Source: Haplomitrium mnioides
Taxonomy: Eukaryota > Marchantiophyta > Haplomitriopsida > Calobryales
Assembly (NCBI GenBank): GCA_049999725.1
Contig: JBNGIS010020539.1
Coordinates: 55,211-106,963 of the forward strand
DNA length: 51,753 nucleotides
Direction of reading: 5' to 3'
Within the stretch, counting starts at the first letter, position 1; each line of letters opens with the position of its first letter. The notes beneath the pieces were generated by a model, which did no database searches, was not told where the DNA came from, and saw only the letters and a program-made list of their open reading frames with translations. Positions 10,774 to 22,443 of this stretch are shown one piece after another. The position numbers were made by a program, and so were the translations under genes.

Positions 10774-11157
10774 TGTAAGAGAACTCAAGGCCAACTTCCA
10801 AATGAGTAACAACTTCAAGATAACTCCAATAGTGTTATATTGCTCAAAGACAATAAGCAAACAAAGCCAAGAGTGCTAGCCAAAAACAGGCAACCAAAGA
10901 GCCAAACCAAATTGAGAGGAACACCAAAATGATGAGGAGGGCTAAGAAGTCCTTCTATTTATACAAGAGAAGAGGGTATCATCCCTCTTTCCTCACTTAC
11001 AAGTCACTTTTAATTTCAACCCTAGAATTGTCTCTCTACTAAAAGTGACTTCAAAGGCAAGTAATCTTATCTCAACCCTAAAAGTAACCCTCTACTACTT
11101 CCTTCACTCCTCTATATTTTCTTATAAATAGTACAACCTTATGCTTGTACTATTACA
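10774..11157 (-). repeat. second solo LTR of the same family, inverted (384 bp)
   Basis: Read on the minus strand it begins TGTAATAGTACAAGCATAAG at 11157 and ends CTCTTACA at 10774. It is a full-length relative of the LTR at 10275-10680 and lies 93 bp from it in opposite orientation. Flanks CTGAG and CTAAT match at only 3 of 5 bases, so the target duplication is uncertain. Confidence 0.78.
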
Positions 11158-12769
11158 CTAATGACTTTGTCACATTGTTTTTTGCATACGCTAGCCCTCG
11201 ACCTTGAGCCTTGAAGACAGGCTGAAAACTTTTTGAAACAAGCGACGGAACAACTTGGGTATGGCATCGCCATCATGCGACTTCTTTTTGAGCCTTTGGT
11301 GGACGATCAAATTAAGCACTCTACAGCTGTTAACTTCAAGAATCATGTCAAGTTTGAGAGGCATGTCCTTCTTTGAGCAGATACTATTAGAGAACAATTC
11401 ACGACATCAGATAGAGCTGTAAAGCTAGAGTAGGAGTGAGGAACTCTACAGAAAAGAAAATGGGCAGAAATTGCTTAAGCCAAGCTGGCGGGCAGACATC
11501 ATCAGAAGAGGGTGTCTCGTCTTTGTTTCTCTCTGAAAATTGGAAATAATTGCAAATCATGCTCTAGGGAAGGAATTTGCAATGAGATATCTTCAAAGAG
11601 AGTCCAATCATGAAGAAGGTTGACAAAAAAAGGAAATGGGATGAATTCCAAGTCAAGCGCAAGACTTTTTGGAGAGAGGTTTCTTCATCCAAAGTTGAGT
11701 TGATGGTCGCATTATACACACCATTAATTCTTATGTTCCAATTTTAAAATCGGCTATGAAGATAGTGTGGGAGTAGCCGTTGAAGTGACGAGTAGAAGGA
11801 GACAACTTGTATATACAGGAAATGGAGGGATGGTTGAGAAAAAGTGAGGTCATTTAAGAACAAAACTAGGGTGAAAGTAGGATAATTAGGGTCTAAGATA
11901 CAAGGGTTATTTGAGGTAGTATGAAATAAAAAGACAATTGTAAGGGTAGAAGTGAGTAGAGTACAAGGAAGGTAGAATACACATTAAGTCAAAGAAATTG
12001 ATAAAGGAGAATATTATGCGGTACCAAGGAGGTTAAACGATGGGCTTAAGTAGTGAAGGGAGAATTTGGTATGCGCGTATGTATTTATAGAAAGTGGATG
12101 AGGAGTGAAATGTAGGAATATAGAAGAATGCGTGCGATTATGGTAGGGAGAAGTGGATAGCTTGAGAAATCAAAGGAGATAAGAAGATCATAGAATTGAG
12201 AAGGGATGGAAGTTTGAATTGGATTATGTTCTAGGAGGAAGAGAAAAAGAAACTAGTGCTGGAGTTGGATTCACAAGGCTTGTTAGTGAGAAGGGGAGGC
12301 AAGAGGCTAGAGTTTAGGTGTATGGTGTTATTGGCAAAGTCTCTCAAGCTTGGCAGTTGGCTCAAGTATGAACGAATACTGCCCAATGAAGGTACCACTA
12401 GCTAGTAGCTAAGGTAAAAAAAAAAAAGTTTATGTGTTGTGTATTTTGTCCGTGAGTATTGTATTTTGTCAAGTATTTTGTATTGGGCAAGTAGAGTGGA
12501 GTGTTAGTAGAGTCAAGATTGTGGGCGTATATGTGACTTGCATATGGTATTCTTTGAGAGGTTAGGCTAATTTTCATACCGTTGAAGTTCGAGAAGAGGG
12601 AAGGATTTTGGAAGGGAACACTTGAGGTACAATGACTCAAGTGGTGAGCTAAAAGATCTGAACCACACGTTGTACTGGCTATTATTTATATTTGTTATTC
12701 AATAGAGTGTTATTTCCTTATCTGTAAATTCATGTTATACCCTGTATGTGTATTTTCTCTTATTTCTAC
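11158..12769. other. unassigned sequence left of element A
   Basis: No coding domain was recognised. The sequence is purine-rich on the plus strand with many short A/G runs, and has only short open frames. It may be the body of D. Nothing RNA-like or promoter-like stands out. Confidence 0.5.
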
Positions 12770-12774
12770 CCTTT

Positions 12775-15700
12775 TTTCGGTCGGGTGTTTTTGTATTTTT
12801 TTCTAAATTTTGTGGTTAATAGGGTCTAGTAGAACTCTTTGAGCTCCGAGTTTATTTTATTATTTCAATTTATAATTATTATATTATATTATATTTTTAT
12901 ATTATTAATATTCTATCCTTCTCTTCTCTTCTCTTTATCTCCTTTCTTCTCTTCTTCTTATCTCTCCCTTTCCCGTCCTTTTTTTCCCCTTGCTTGAGGC
13001 AGAGAGCAATAATGCATGTCTGCTGAGCACTATGCAAGCGACATTGGCTAGAGAAGCATAGAGCCGAGCATTGGGAAGGGAGATCATGAACAAGATTGAG
13101 AACCCAAGTAAGGTTGAATCGAGGAGTTTATATGAGGGAATTGCAGCAGAGGAAGACGCGTAGAGGAGGATTCGCCAGAGCCATCAAGAAGCAAAACGTC
13201 ATAAAGGATTCGAGGAGGAGAAATTTGTCGCAGAAGATTTGCAGTAGAGATTTGTTGCAGCGGGATCGCTGCAACAAGAGAATTCATCAAGAAGGAAAAT
13301 TTCTCACAAGAGGACCGGGCTAGAATTTGCCAAAAAGGGGTGCATTGTGCAAGCAGGTCTGAATTTGCAGTAGGAGAAGAATCGCGCTAAGGGAGGAATG
13401 GGCTTGAATTGAAAGGGAGGTTGGAAGGAATTGAGAGGGAGGCAGCTACACTGAGGATGTAGACATGGCAGACAACAAGGCTAGTGACACTTCAAAGTCA
13501 GTGGTCCCATGGTTTTCTTCGGACTCACCAGTCCATGGAATACTTCGAAACCACTCATCCGTAGAATACTTTGGACCCATCCCACAGTCAATATCGAAAA
13601 TCCAGGTCAGCGCAATAGTCCAACTTCTACTTGGAAAGCGGCGGCGGACGGCGCAACCTCGGAAACGTGGCACCTTTAGATCCAAGTCAACTTCGGAAAA
13701 CTTCAGACCATTCCGTAAGTCAACTTCAGAACCAAGGGTTCAGTGGCGGTCCAACTTCCATTTGGAAAATGACGGCGGACAGCGCAACTTTGGAAATGTG
13801 GTAACTTTGGAAGAGTCTGCGAGATACTTCGAAAGGTGCAACTTTGGATCAGTTTGCGGGATACATCGGAAGTCGATCAACTTTGGAACTAGGCGGTCAA
13901 ATGCAGCGGTTCAACTTCCACTTGGAAAACAGCGGTGGGCGACGCAACTTTGAAAACATGGCAACTTTGGAAAGGAGGCAACTTTGGAGCAATTCCGTGG
14001 GATACATCGGAAGGCGGTAAACTTTGGAACCAAGCGGTCAATCGTGCGGTCCAACTTCCACTTGGAAAGTGGCGGCGGACGGCACAACCTCAAGAACATG
14101 GCACCTTCGGATCCAGGTCAACTACAGAAAACAAAGGCTCTGTGGAATACTTCTGATTCACCATTCCAAGGAATACTTCGAATCAGTTCGATGGTCAACT
14201 TCAGATCCTTGAATCAACTTTGGAAATCCATGTCAACGTGGCGGTCCAACTTCCACTTTGAAGATGATGGTGGACGGCGTCTTTAAGAACCAAGTCAACT
14301 TCGGAGGAAAACTTTGGACCAGTCTGTAAGTCAACTTTGAAACCAGGAGTTTAGTGGCGATCCAACTTCCACTTAGAAAGTGGCGGCGGACGACGCAACT
14401 TTGGAAAGGGGTCAACTTCGGGGTAGTCTGCGGTCAACTTTGAAAAGGGGGATACTTTGGAAGGTGCAAATTTCGGATGCAGTGGTCAACTTCGGAGGCA
14501 GTGGTCAACTTCGGACTCACCAGTTCGCGGAATTCTTCAAACCTATCTATAGAATACTTCAAAACTTCATAACATACTATTAACTTTGGACCATACTTCT
14601 TGGGAACAATCTTTAATTGTACAAACAGGTGTCACCATGCCAAGAAGCCGTACCAACTTAAACAACTACCGAAATAGGGGGAAAACAAGAATGTTTTAGA
14701 GGAACACAAGCGTAGGGGGATATAGATTGAGGTGCTATGACATTTGAGGGGTTGGTACATATGCAAACTTGAGGTGTGAAAGCAATCTCGGGCAGGAAGA
14801 CGCAGCGAAAGAGGGAGGAGAGAATTCCAGTGAAGCTTCACTTGAAGCGAGTGGACTTATACATGGGGTTAGTGAGGGTGGAGGTGGACTGGAGGGGCGC
14901 TGAGAATCGCAAGGCGGGGAGCTCTAGAGACTCAAGCAATCCAGGTGTACTCATCTCTATAGGTAGACCAGCATTCGGAGGTGAATCGATGCTTGAAGAT
15001 GAAGGGAGTTCTTTCTATCTGGAATTCGGGAGAGGCTGCCAAAGGGGGATCTTGGGGTCATCTCAGCATTGTCTGTACAGGAGCATCAATTCTATGGATG
15101 CTCAGAGTGCGTTTCTGGTCTAATCTCTCAAGTGGAGCCAAGAGAGGAGTGGCTACGTTAGTGCTTGGGCACTACGGAGAAGATCCATTCAAAGTTTGGG
15201 GTGGAGTGTGTGGCCAACAGTTGAGAGGACTGTCTTCTAGAGGTGGAAGTTAAAGAAGACCTCTTCCGAGCCAGAGGAAGTAAATTTAGGGCTTCTCACG
15301 AGGGAAGTTGAAAAACTATCTGGACGGGGTGCGTGGGTGAGAAATTAAAGGAAGGTTGGAGTTGTTGTTCAAGGAGGAGAGAAGTCTGTTGGAAAGCTCA
15401 GATCTTGTGATGTTGAAGGGCATACAATTTTGGCAGAGTGCAGCATGTGTGTGTGTTTGTCTATATATGTGTGTATTAGCTAGATTTACTTTCTGTTCAT
15501 ATTTTTTGAAAAGCACTTTGGATTCGGAGTATACCAGCGTTTCGGCTTGTTCGAAACCTGGGAAAACCCTGCGAAGGGGGAGTCAAGACTATTGACATTG
15601 CCTCTTGGTATTTTGGATGTTGGACTTTGCTCCCATTTTGTACGCAAGGTGTTTGGGTCTAGTTTTGGATCCCTGAAATATACTTCGGACTTGTATGTGT

Positions 15701-16235
15701 GTATTTTGGAATTGTGTGTGAATGAGTAGGATTGATGTTGAAGAAATTGTGGATCAGTGGCAAGGCCTGTAAGGTGAAGAGAAACTTCCTTAAGACCTCA
15801 AAGAGATAACTTGCAACGAAACCATCCTATAAAAGAGCTTGAGCCCTTGTTTTGTCGACCCTTGCCTTCCAAAGTGGCACCTTTGGAGGTTAAGACCTGA
15901 AAGAGGGGCGTGGCATACATTTTTGGTGCTAGAAGGAGGGCAGGCCAAAGGCTCATTATGATTGGAGTATTTGTGGGCTCGCTGAAATACTATGAAATCT
16001 TATTCGAGTCCCTTGGTTTGAGCGGAAGAACGTGTATTGGTTGTGGGTGTGTGAGTGCGTGTGCTGTACTTAGTTGTTGCAAGTCAGTGTTGTAGTTACT
16101 CTAGAGTGGGTAAGTAAGAGTTGGGGTCAAATTGGTGCAAAGCCCCTCCCATAAAATATCCCGAAACACAAATCAGCCCTTAAGTTGGTGTACATCTATC
16201 GGAAAGGAGATAAGGGACTGACCTTAGGGCTGACA
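12775..16235 (+). repeat. 5' LTR of element A (3461 bp)
   Basis: It runs from TTTCGGTCGG to GGGCTGACA. It matches 18583-22072 along its whole length, roughly 85-90% by eye. Segments include an AT-rich start, a TTCTCTTCTC pyrimidine region, an array of dyad modules (13600-14600), and a conserved 3' third shared with elements B and C. Short open frames inside (for example 13465-13953) are low-complexity and not believed to be genes. A block resembling element B's post-LTR sequence is embedded at about 15916-15941. Confidence 0.85.
13600..14600 (+). repeat. dyad module array in the 5' LTR of A
   Basis: The motif GCGGTCCAACTTCCACTTGG, followed by a GGCGGCGGACGGCGCAAC-like run, recurs about 13618, 13749, 13908, 14049, 14244 and 14357. 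Between copies lie GTCAACTTCGGA and GCGGAATACTTCGGACTC units. CCAACTTCCACTTGG is close to an inverted repeat. Related modules occur in A's 3' LTR (about 19400-20170) and in both LTRs of B. Confidence 0.8.
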
Positions 16236-16559
16236 TTAACCTATTTTTTGGCGATTATGGCAGGACAAAGGAGTTCCGAAAATTAACCTTGCTATAAACT
16301 GTCAAGTTGGAAGAGTGGAGAGCATTGGTTCCCACATTTTGTGGCTAACCTATGGTGCATTGCTGAAGTTGAGCAAGGAAAAGAATTCTGGAATTTTGGA
16401 AGCAGCTTTGCACCAGAAAGGGAAAAGAATCAACAATGAGGATGGACTCAAAGCAGCGTTGGTTTACTTGAGTTAGAGGGAGAAGGAGCCACCAACTCAA
16501 TGTGGTTGGTTTCTGTCTATTGAGGGTCAAGATCCAATGGATCAGTCCACATAGGGAGT

Positions 16560-18277
16560 TCAAAGGTTGAGCTACCCTTGCTTTTATGGCTTATCTGAGG
16601 AGGACCCTCAACGTTGGTTGTATGAGGTAGATTACACGACAGAAAGTCAACAAGGAGGCTGCATTCAAGGCAGCACGGGTTTGCTTCCTTTTGAAGGGAA
16701 GAGCACGTATCTGGTATGACTCTCTCCCCCACTATGTCTAGAACTCTTGGGAGGAGTTCAGGGGTCAATGTCTAATGGAGTTTGAGGAGAGTGAGACTCT
16801 CACCCAGCTAGATCATATCAGAGAAATGAGGGGTGAGTCAGTTCTCACATTCTTGGACAGGTTCAATGAGCTGGTTGTATAGCTCCTATGGCAGCCCACC
16901 TCCAATATGTTGTTTGACTGGTTCATGGCAGCATTGAGGAGGAAAGAGAGAGCATGGATGGAGGTGGCCAAGCCCACGTGTTTCAAGGAGGCAGTTCAAG
17001 AGGCCCAGAGATGTAAGACATATGAGGAGAGAGGACCAGCACCATCCAAGACAACAAAGGCAGCCAAGGAAAAGAAAGGTAAGCACTCCCCTCAACGCAA
17101 ACATCTAAGGAATAATCGGAGATGTGAAGAGTTAGATGAAGGAGAGGACCAGCTCTATGGGTACAAGACATACGTGGCAGAAGGACCAGCAAGAGATCAA
17201 GTTGACCCAACGGTCCTATCAAGTGCAGACTGCGAATCAGAATTCAGCAAGTGTACTGGTTCATCTCGACCGAATTCAGATATGAAATTCAGCAATGAGG
17301 TAAAGGTTGAAAACTCTACCTCAGAGCTGGTTTGTGCAGATGAAGACTTGGAGGAGAAGGCAAGCTGCCCTACAACAACAAAGGACACATTGGAGGGAGA
17401 GGCCCACCCCAAAAACGAAGAATTCAAGGAGGGTTGTTGCTGGTCTAGCCTTGAATCAGTCTTAAAAGAGGAGTGGAAACCTACCCTTCCAAGTGAGTGT
17501 AGGCGTGAACCAAAAGACCCGGTTGGGATAGATCAAGAGCAGGTCTTAAAAGAGGAGTGGGAAGCTGTCCTTTCACTTTTCGATGAATGTAGGCTTGCGG
17601 CAGAAGACCCGGTTGGGACAGAGCAAGAGCAGGTCTTAAAAGGGGAGTGGGAAGCTGCCCTTTCACTTTTTGATGAATGCAGGCTTGCGGTAGAGGACCA
17701 AGGTGAGGCAGAGCAAGAGAAGGCCTTAAAAGGGGAGTGCTCCACCGACAACTTGCACAATGGCCAATGTGAAGACCAACAACTCGTCGAGGCTAAAGTG
17801 CACCCACAAGATGAAGAGGAGGACCAAGTTGGGGCAGACCTGGAGCAGGCCTTAAAAGAGGAGTGCTTCAATCTTGATTCGAGTAGTGGTAGCCTTCAAG
17901 ACCAGCCACCTTATGCAGCTAAAGGAGATCTTCATCAAGTAGGACACTGGAAGTTATCGAAGATGGAAGGGTGCAACATCGAAGACCAACAACCATCTGA
18001 TGTTGAAACTCAACACTTGCTAGTGGAGGAAATGGACAATGTGGAAGGGTGGCCAACCACCTCAAGGGAGCTAACCTCGAGCCTTTGCAAAAATCTGCTC
18101 AATACAGAGGAGGATATGAAGGGCAGCTCAATAACACCAGCCCTTGTACAGTTTTTTTCTGTTCCCACACCAATCATGTGTAGTGATTCTGTTTTTTCTT
18201 ATTTTGTTGGGCTACCTTTCGGGGATTTTTTGTGTTGTCCCAAAAGTGGCACGAGAAAGGCCAGCAGAGTGGCTTGA
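16560..18277 (+). pseudogene. gag: gag-like protein of element A (Retrotrans_gag domain)
   Basis: The capsid domain is readable as YPCFYGLSEEDPQRWLYEVD, then after a frameshift near 16640 the typical PF03732 pattern: ARIWYDSLPHYV, SWEEFRGQCLMEFEE, TQLDHIREMRGESV and FLDRFNEL. TAG stops interrupt it at 16739 and 16880. From ATG 16907 it runs open for 456 codons: the capsid tail (AWMEVAKPTCFKEAVQEAQR), a Lys/Arg-rich segment, then a long acidic region with 28-30-residue repeats. No zinc knuckle or protease site was seen. In the family Gag builds the particle. The frame ends at 18277, and the conserved C-terminus continues in another frame. Confidence 0.8.
17453..17746 (+). repeat. 90-bp (30-residue) repeats in the acidic part of gag A
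   Basis: Units start about 17453, 17537, 17627 and 17717, with spacings of 84, 90 and 90 bp. Each encodes a version of EQVLKEEWEAVLSLFDECRL followed by an acidic EDP-VG linker. The period stays a multiple of three, so the frame is kept. Confidence 0.85.
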
Positions 18278-18380
18278 AGAAGAGGAACGGAAGGAGGCAG
18301 CCAAGAGGGCTGCAGATCTGGCAGGCATCCAGCTTGAACTAGAATATGATGACTCATCTTTCATATGGGATCCAAGCTAG
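18240..18380 (+). pseudogene. gag: C-terminal end of the element A gag protein, frameshifted
   Basis: In the frame next to the main gag frame the sequence reads ERPAEWLEEEERKEAAKRAA, then LELEYDDSSFIWDPS and a TAG at 18378-18380. Element B carries a matching end, FGDTTFVWDPG, at about 42354-42390. The shared acidic-then-WDP ending suggests it is the true C-terminus. Confidence 0.6.
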
Positions 18381-18568
18381 AGTTGGCCATCATGATAGTG
18401 TATGAGTTTTGGTTTGTTTGTCTTGGCGTTTCTAGTTTTTTAAATTTTATTGGGTGGGTTGAGTTTTTACATGGCACAAGTAGCAGCCAGATCAACTAAG
18501 GGGCGACAAGCAAGGAAGGTCCAATAAGGTTAGAGGGAGGAAGGGTGTTTGCGAGGTCGTTGCACAAT

Positions 18569-18580
18569 TAAAAGGGGAGT
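18569..18580 (+). promoter_or_regulatory. polypurine tract of element A
   Basis: AAAAGGGGAG lies just before the 3' LTR start at 18583. Element B has the equivalent AAAAGGCGGAG before its 3' LTR. Confidence 0.8.
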
Positions 18581-18582
18581 TA

Positions 18583-21257
18583 TGTTGGTCGGTTTTTGCG
18601 TTTTTTCTAAATTTTGTGGTTAACAGGGTCTAGTAGAACTCTTTGAGCTCTGAGTTTATTTTATTATTTCAATTTGTAATTATTTTATTATATTTTATTT
18701 TTACATTATTATTATTCTATCCTTCCCTTCTCTTCCCTTTATCCCCTTTCTTCTCTTATTCTTATCTCTCCTTTTCTCGTCCCTTTTTTCCCTTTGCTTG
18801 AGGTAGAGAGCAATGATGCATGCCTATCGAGCGCTATGCAAGCGACACTGGCTAGAGAAGCACATAGCCGAGCATTGGGAAGGGAGATCATGAACATGAT
18901 TGAGAACCCAAGCAAGGTTGAATCAAGTTCATAGGAGTGAATCACAGCAGAGGATTCGCCATGGCCGTCAAGAAGGAAAACGTCAGAAAGGATTCGAGGA
19001 GGAGAATTTTGTCACAGAAGCTTTGCATCAGAGATTTGTCACAACGGGATAGCCGCAACAAGAGAATTCGTCAAGAAGGAAAATTTCTTGCAAGAGGACC
19101 ACACCAGAATTCACCAGAAGGGGGTGCATTGTGCAAGCAGGTCTGAATTTGTACCATGAGAAGAATCACTCTAAGGGAGGAAGGGGCTTGAATTGAAAGG
19201 GAGGTTGGAAGGAATTGAAAAGGAGGTACCTGCACTGAAGATGTAGACATGGCGGACAACAAGGCTAGTAATACTTCAAACTCAATGGTCCCGTGGTTTT
19301 CTTCAAACTCACCAGTCTGCGGAATACTTTGGAACCACTTGTCCACAGAATACTTCGGACTCGTTCTGCAGTCAACTTTGGAAATCTAGGTTAGTGCGGC
19401 GGTCCAACTTCCACTTGGAAAGTGGCGGCGGACAACGCAACCTTGGAAACGTAGCACCTTCGGATCAAAGTCAACTTCAAAAAACTTCGGACCAGTCCGT
19501 AAGTCAACTTCGGAACCAAGGGTTCAGTGGCGGTCCAACTTCCATTTGGAAAACGGCGGCGGACGGCGCAACTTTGGAGGAGTCTGAGGGATACTTTGGA
19601 AGGTGCAACTTCGGATCAGTCCGCGTGATACATCGGAAGGCGGTCAACTTTAAGACCAGGCGGTCAAACTCGCCAGTCCAACTTCCACTTGGAAAGCGGC
19701 AACGGGCGGTACAACTTCGGAAACGTGGAAACTTTGGAAAGGAGGCAACTTCGGAGCAGTTCCATGGGATACATCAAAAAGCGGCCAACTTTGGAACCAG
19801 GCAGTCCAACTTCCACTTGGAAAGCGGCGGCGGATGACGCATCCTCAAAAACGTGGAACCTTTGGATCTAGGTCAACTTCAGAAAATTGAGGCTCCGCGG
19901 AATACTTCGGACTCACCAGTCCGAGGAATACTTCGGATCAATTCAATGGTCAACTTTGGATCCTTGAGTCAACTTTGGAAATCCATGTCAGCACGGCGGT
20001 CCAACTTCCACTTTGAAGACGGCGGCGGATGGCGCCCTTCAGAATCAAGTCAACTTCAGACTCAGCACTCCAAGGAATACTTCGAACTCACCAACCCGAG
20101 GAAAACTTTGGATTAGTCTGTATTTCAACTTTGGAACCAAGGTTCAATAGCGGTCCAATTTCTACTTAGAAAGCGGCGGCAGACAACGTAACTTTGGAAA
20201 TGGGTCAACTTCGGGGCAGCCTGCGGTCAACTTTAGAAAGGGGGATACTTCAGAAGGTGCAAATTTCGGATGTAGCAGTCAACTTTGGAGGCAGTGGTCA
20301 ACTTTGGACTCACCAGTCCGCGGAATTCTTTGGACCTGTCTGCGGAATTCTTCCAACCTATCCGTGGAATACTTTGGAACTTTGGAACATACCGTTAACT
20401 TTGGACCGTACTTCTTGGGAACAATCTTTAATCGTACAGACAGGTGTCACCATGCGAAGAAGTCATACCAACTAAAACAACTACCAAAACAAGGAGAAAA
20501 TAAGAATGCCCAGGGGAACGCGAGTGCGAGGGGGAATATGGATTGAGGCGCTGCGACGTTTGAGGAGTTGATGCATATACAAACTTGAGGTGCGAAAGCA
20601 ATCTCGGACAGGAAGACGCAGCGAAGGAGGGAGGAGAGAATTCTATGGAAGCTTCACTTTAAGTGAGTGGACTCATGCAGGGGGCTAGCGGGGGTGGAGG
20701 TGGACTAGAGGGGTGCTGAGAATCGCTAGGCGGGTAGCTCTAGAGGCTCAAGCAATCCAAGTGTACTCATCTCTGCAAGTGGACTAGCATTTGGAGGTGA
20801 ATCGATACTGGAAGCTGAAGGGAGTTCTTTCTATCTTGAATTCGAGAGAGGCTACCAAAGGGGGATCTTAGGGTCATCTCAGCATTATCTGTGTAGGAGC
20901 ATCAATCCTAAAGATGCTTGAATTGTGTTTCTAGTCTAATCTCTCAAGTGGAGCCAATAGAGAAGTGGTTGCATTAGTGCTCGCGCACTGCGGAGAAGAT
21001 TCATTCGAAGTTCAGGGTGGAGTGTGTGGCCATTAGTTGAGAGGATTGTTTTCCAGAGGTGAAAGTTAAAGAGGATCTCTTCCGAGCTTGAGGAAGTAAA
21101 TTCAAGGTTTCTTACAAGGGAAGTTGAAAAACTATCTGGACAGGGTGCGTAGGTGAGAAATTGAAGGAAGGTTGGAGTTGTTGTTCGAAGAGGAGAGAAG
21201 TCTGTTGGAAAGCTCAGATCTTGCGATGTTGAAGGGCATACAATTTTGACGGAGCGC

Positions 21258-21314
<57 letters not shown>

Positions 21315-22072
21315 TAGCTAGATTTGTTTTCTGTTCGTATTTTCTGAAAAGCACTTTGGATTTGGAGTATACCGGTATTTCGGCTTGTTCATAACTTGGG
21401 AAAACCCTGCGAAGGGGGAGTCAAGACTATTGACATTGCCTCTTGGTATTTTGGATGTTGGACTTTGCTCCCATTTTGTACGCAAGGTGTTTGGGTCAAG
21501 TTTTAGATCCCTGAAATATGCTTCAGGCTTGTATGTGTGTATTTTGAAATTGTGTGTGAATGAGCAAGATTGATGTTGAAGTAATTGTGGATCAATGGCA
21601 AGGCTTGTAAGGTGAAGAGGAACTTCCTTAAGACCTCAAAGAGAAAACTTGCAGCGGGGCCAATCTATAAAAGAACCTGAGCCCCTGTTTTGTCCACCCC
21701 TACCTTTCAAAGTGGCACCTTTGGAGGTTAAGACCTGAAGGACAGGCGTGACATACATTTTGGCACTAGAAGGAGGGTAGGCAAGAGGCTCATTATGATT
21801 GGAGTATTTGTGAGCCCGCTGAAATATTATGAAATCTTATTCGAGTCCTTTGGTTTCAGCAAAAGAGCATGTGTTGGCTATGGGTGTGTGAGTGTGTGTG
21901 CTATACTTAGTTGTTACAAGTCGGTGTTGTTGTTACTCTAGAGTGGGTAAGTAAGAGTTGGGATCAAATTGGTGCAAAGCCCCTCCAATAAAAGGTCCCG
22001 AAACACAAATCAGCCCTTAAGTTGGTGTACATCGGTCAGAAGGGAGATAAGAGATCGACCTTAGGGCTGACA
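18583..22072 (+). repeat. 3' LTR of element A (3490 bp)
   Basis: It starts TGTTGGTCGG and ends GGGCTGACA, and is colinear with the 5' LTR. Differences are mostly transitions, plus an expanded GT run at 21261-21302. Its last 320 bp resemble the end of solo LTR C, including AAAGCCCCTCC and CCCGAAACAC. Confidence 0.87.
21261..21302 (+). repeat. (GT)21 microsatellite in the 3' LTR of A
   Basis: A pure GT run followed by GTAT units. The same place in the 5' LTR (about 15443-15475) has only a short impure run, so it expanded after insertion. Confidence 0.95.
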
Positions 22073-22443
22073 CATTTTCAAGCTATAACACCTAAAATCA
22101 GACATACTTGATTTATTTCTTTTATGTTTTGAGCATCAAATGCTGAACATGAGCATATACCCAAGTCTGCACATGAAGACCAACTTGCAAGCCAACAATC
22201 GTTTGCATGTCCTAAGTCGGTCTTGAGAGAAAGACAAAGCACCCTCACAACCCCTTGTGTTCTAGTGGACCTCTATACCACCACAACCAAGTATATTCCT
22301 TAGATAGCTCAATCAGCGAGGCACCTTGTGTATGTGCAGACTGACCCAACAAAGCTATTAAGTCAGAAGTTTGGCCATATACTGTATACAACCTACTTAA
22401 GGCATGGCTCCTCTCTCTATGCCCTACACTTCAAGACCTAACA
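22073..22443. other. right flank of element A inside composite D
   Basis: 371 bases with no recognised domain, ending CTTCAAGACCTAACA before satellite resumes. It is probably the right end of D. It contains no long open frame. Confidence 0.45.

Larger units (their letters stand above)
12775..22072 (+). mobile_element. element A: giant-LTR, gag-only retrotransposon (LARD-like)
   Basis: Two direct repeats of about 3.46 and 3.49 kb flank a 2.35-kb internal region that encodes a gag-like protein but no protease, RT or integrase. The 3' copy starts TGTTGGTCGG after a purine tract and ends GGGCTGACA. The 5' copy has a mutated start (TTTCGGTCGG). Flanks CCTTT (12770-12774) and CATTT (22073-22077) fit an old 5-bp target duplication. 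The large LTRs and missing pol match large retrotransposon derivatives (LARDs), which depend on a partner for mobility. The gag type points to Ty3/gypsy. Confidence 0.85.
7856..22443 (+). mobile_element. composite insertion in the satellite (element D, nested)
   Basis: Satellite phase is continuous if this block is removed: GTATC at 7851-7855 on the left and ATATC at 22444-22448 on the right form a 4-of-5 target duplication. The ends, TATTAG and CTAACA, are compatible with mutated TG...CA termini in a short inverted repeat. It contains two solo LTRs and element A. No coding domain of D itself was recognised, so its class is open. Confidence 0.4.
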
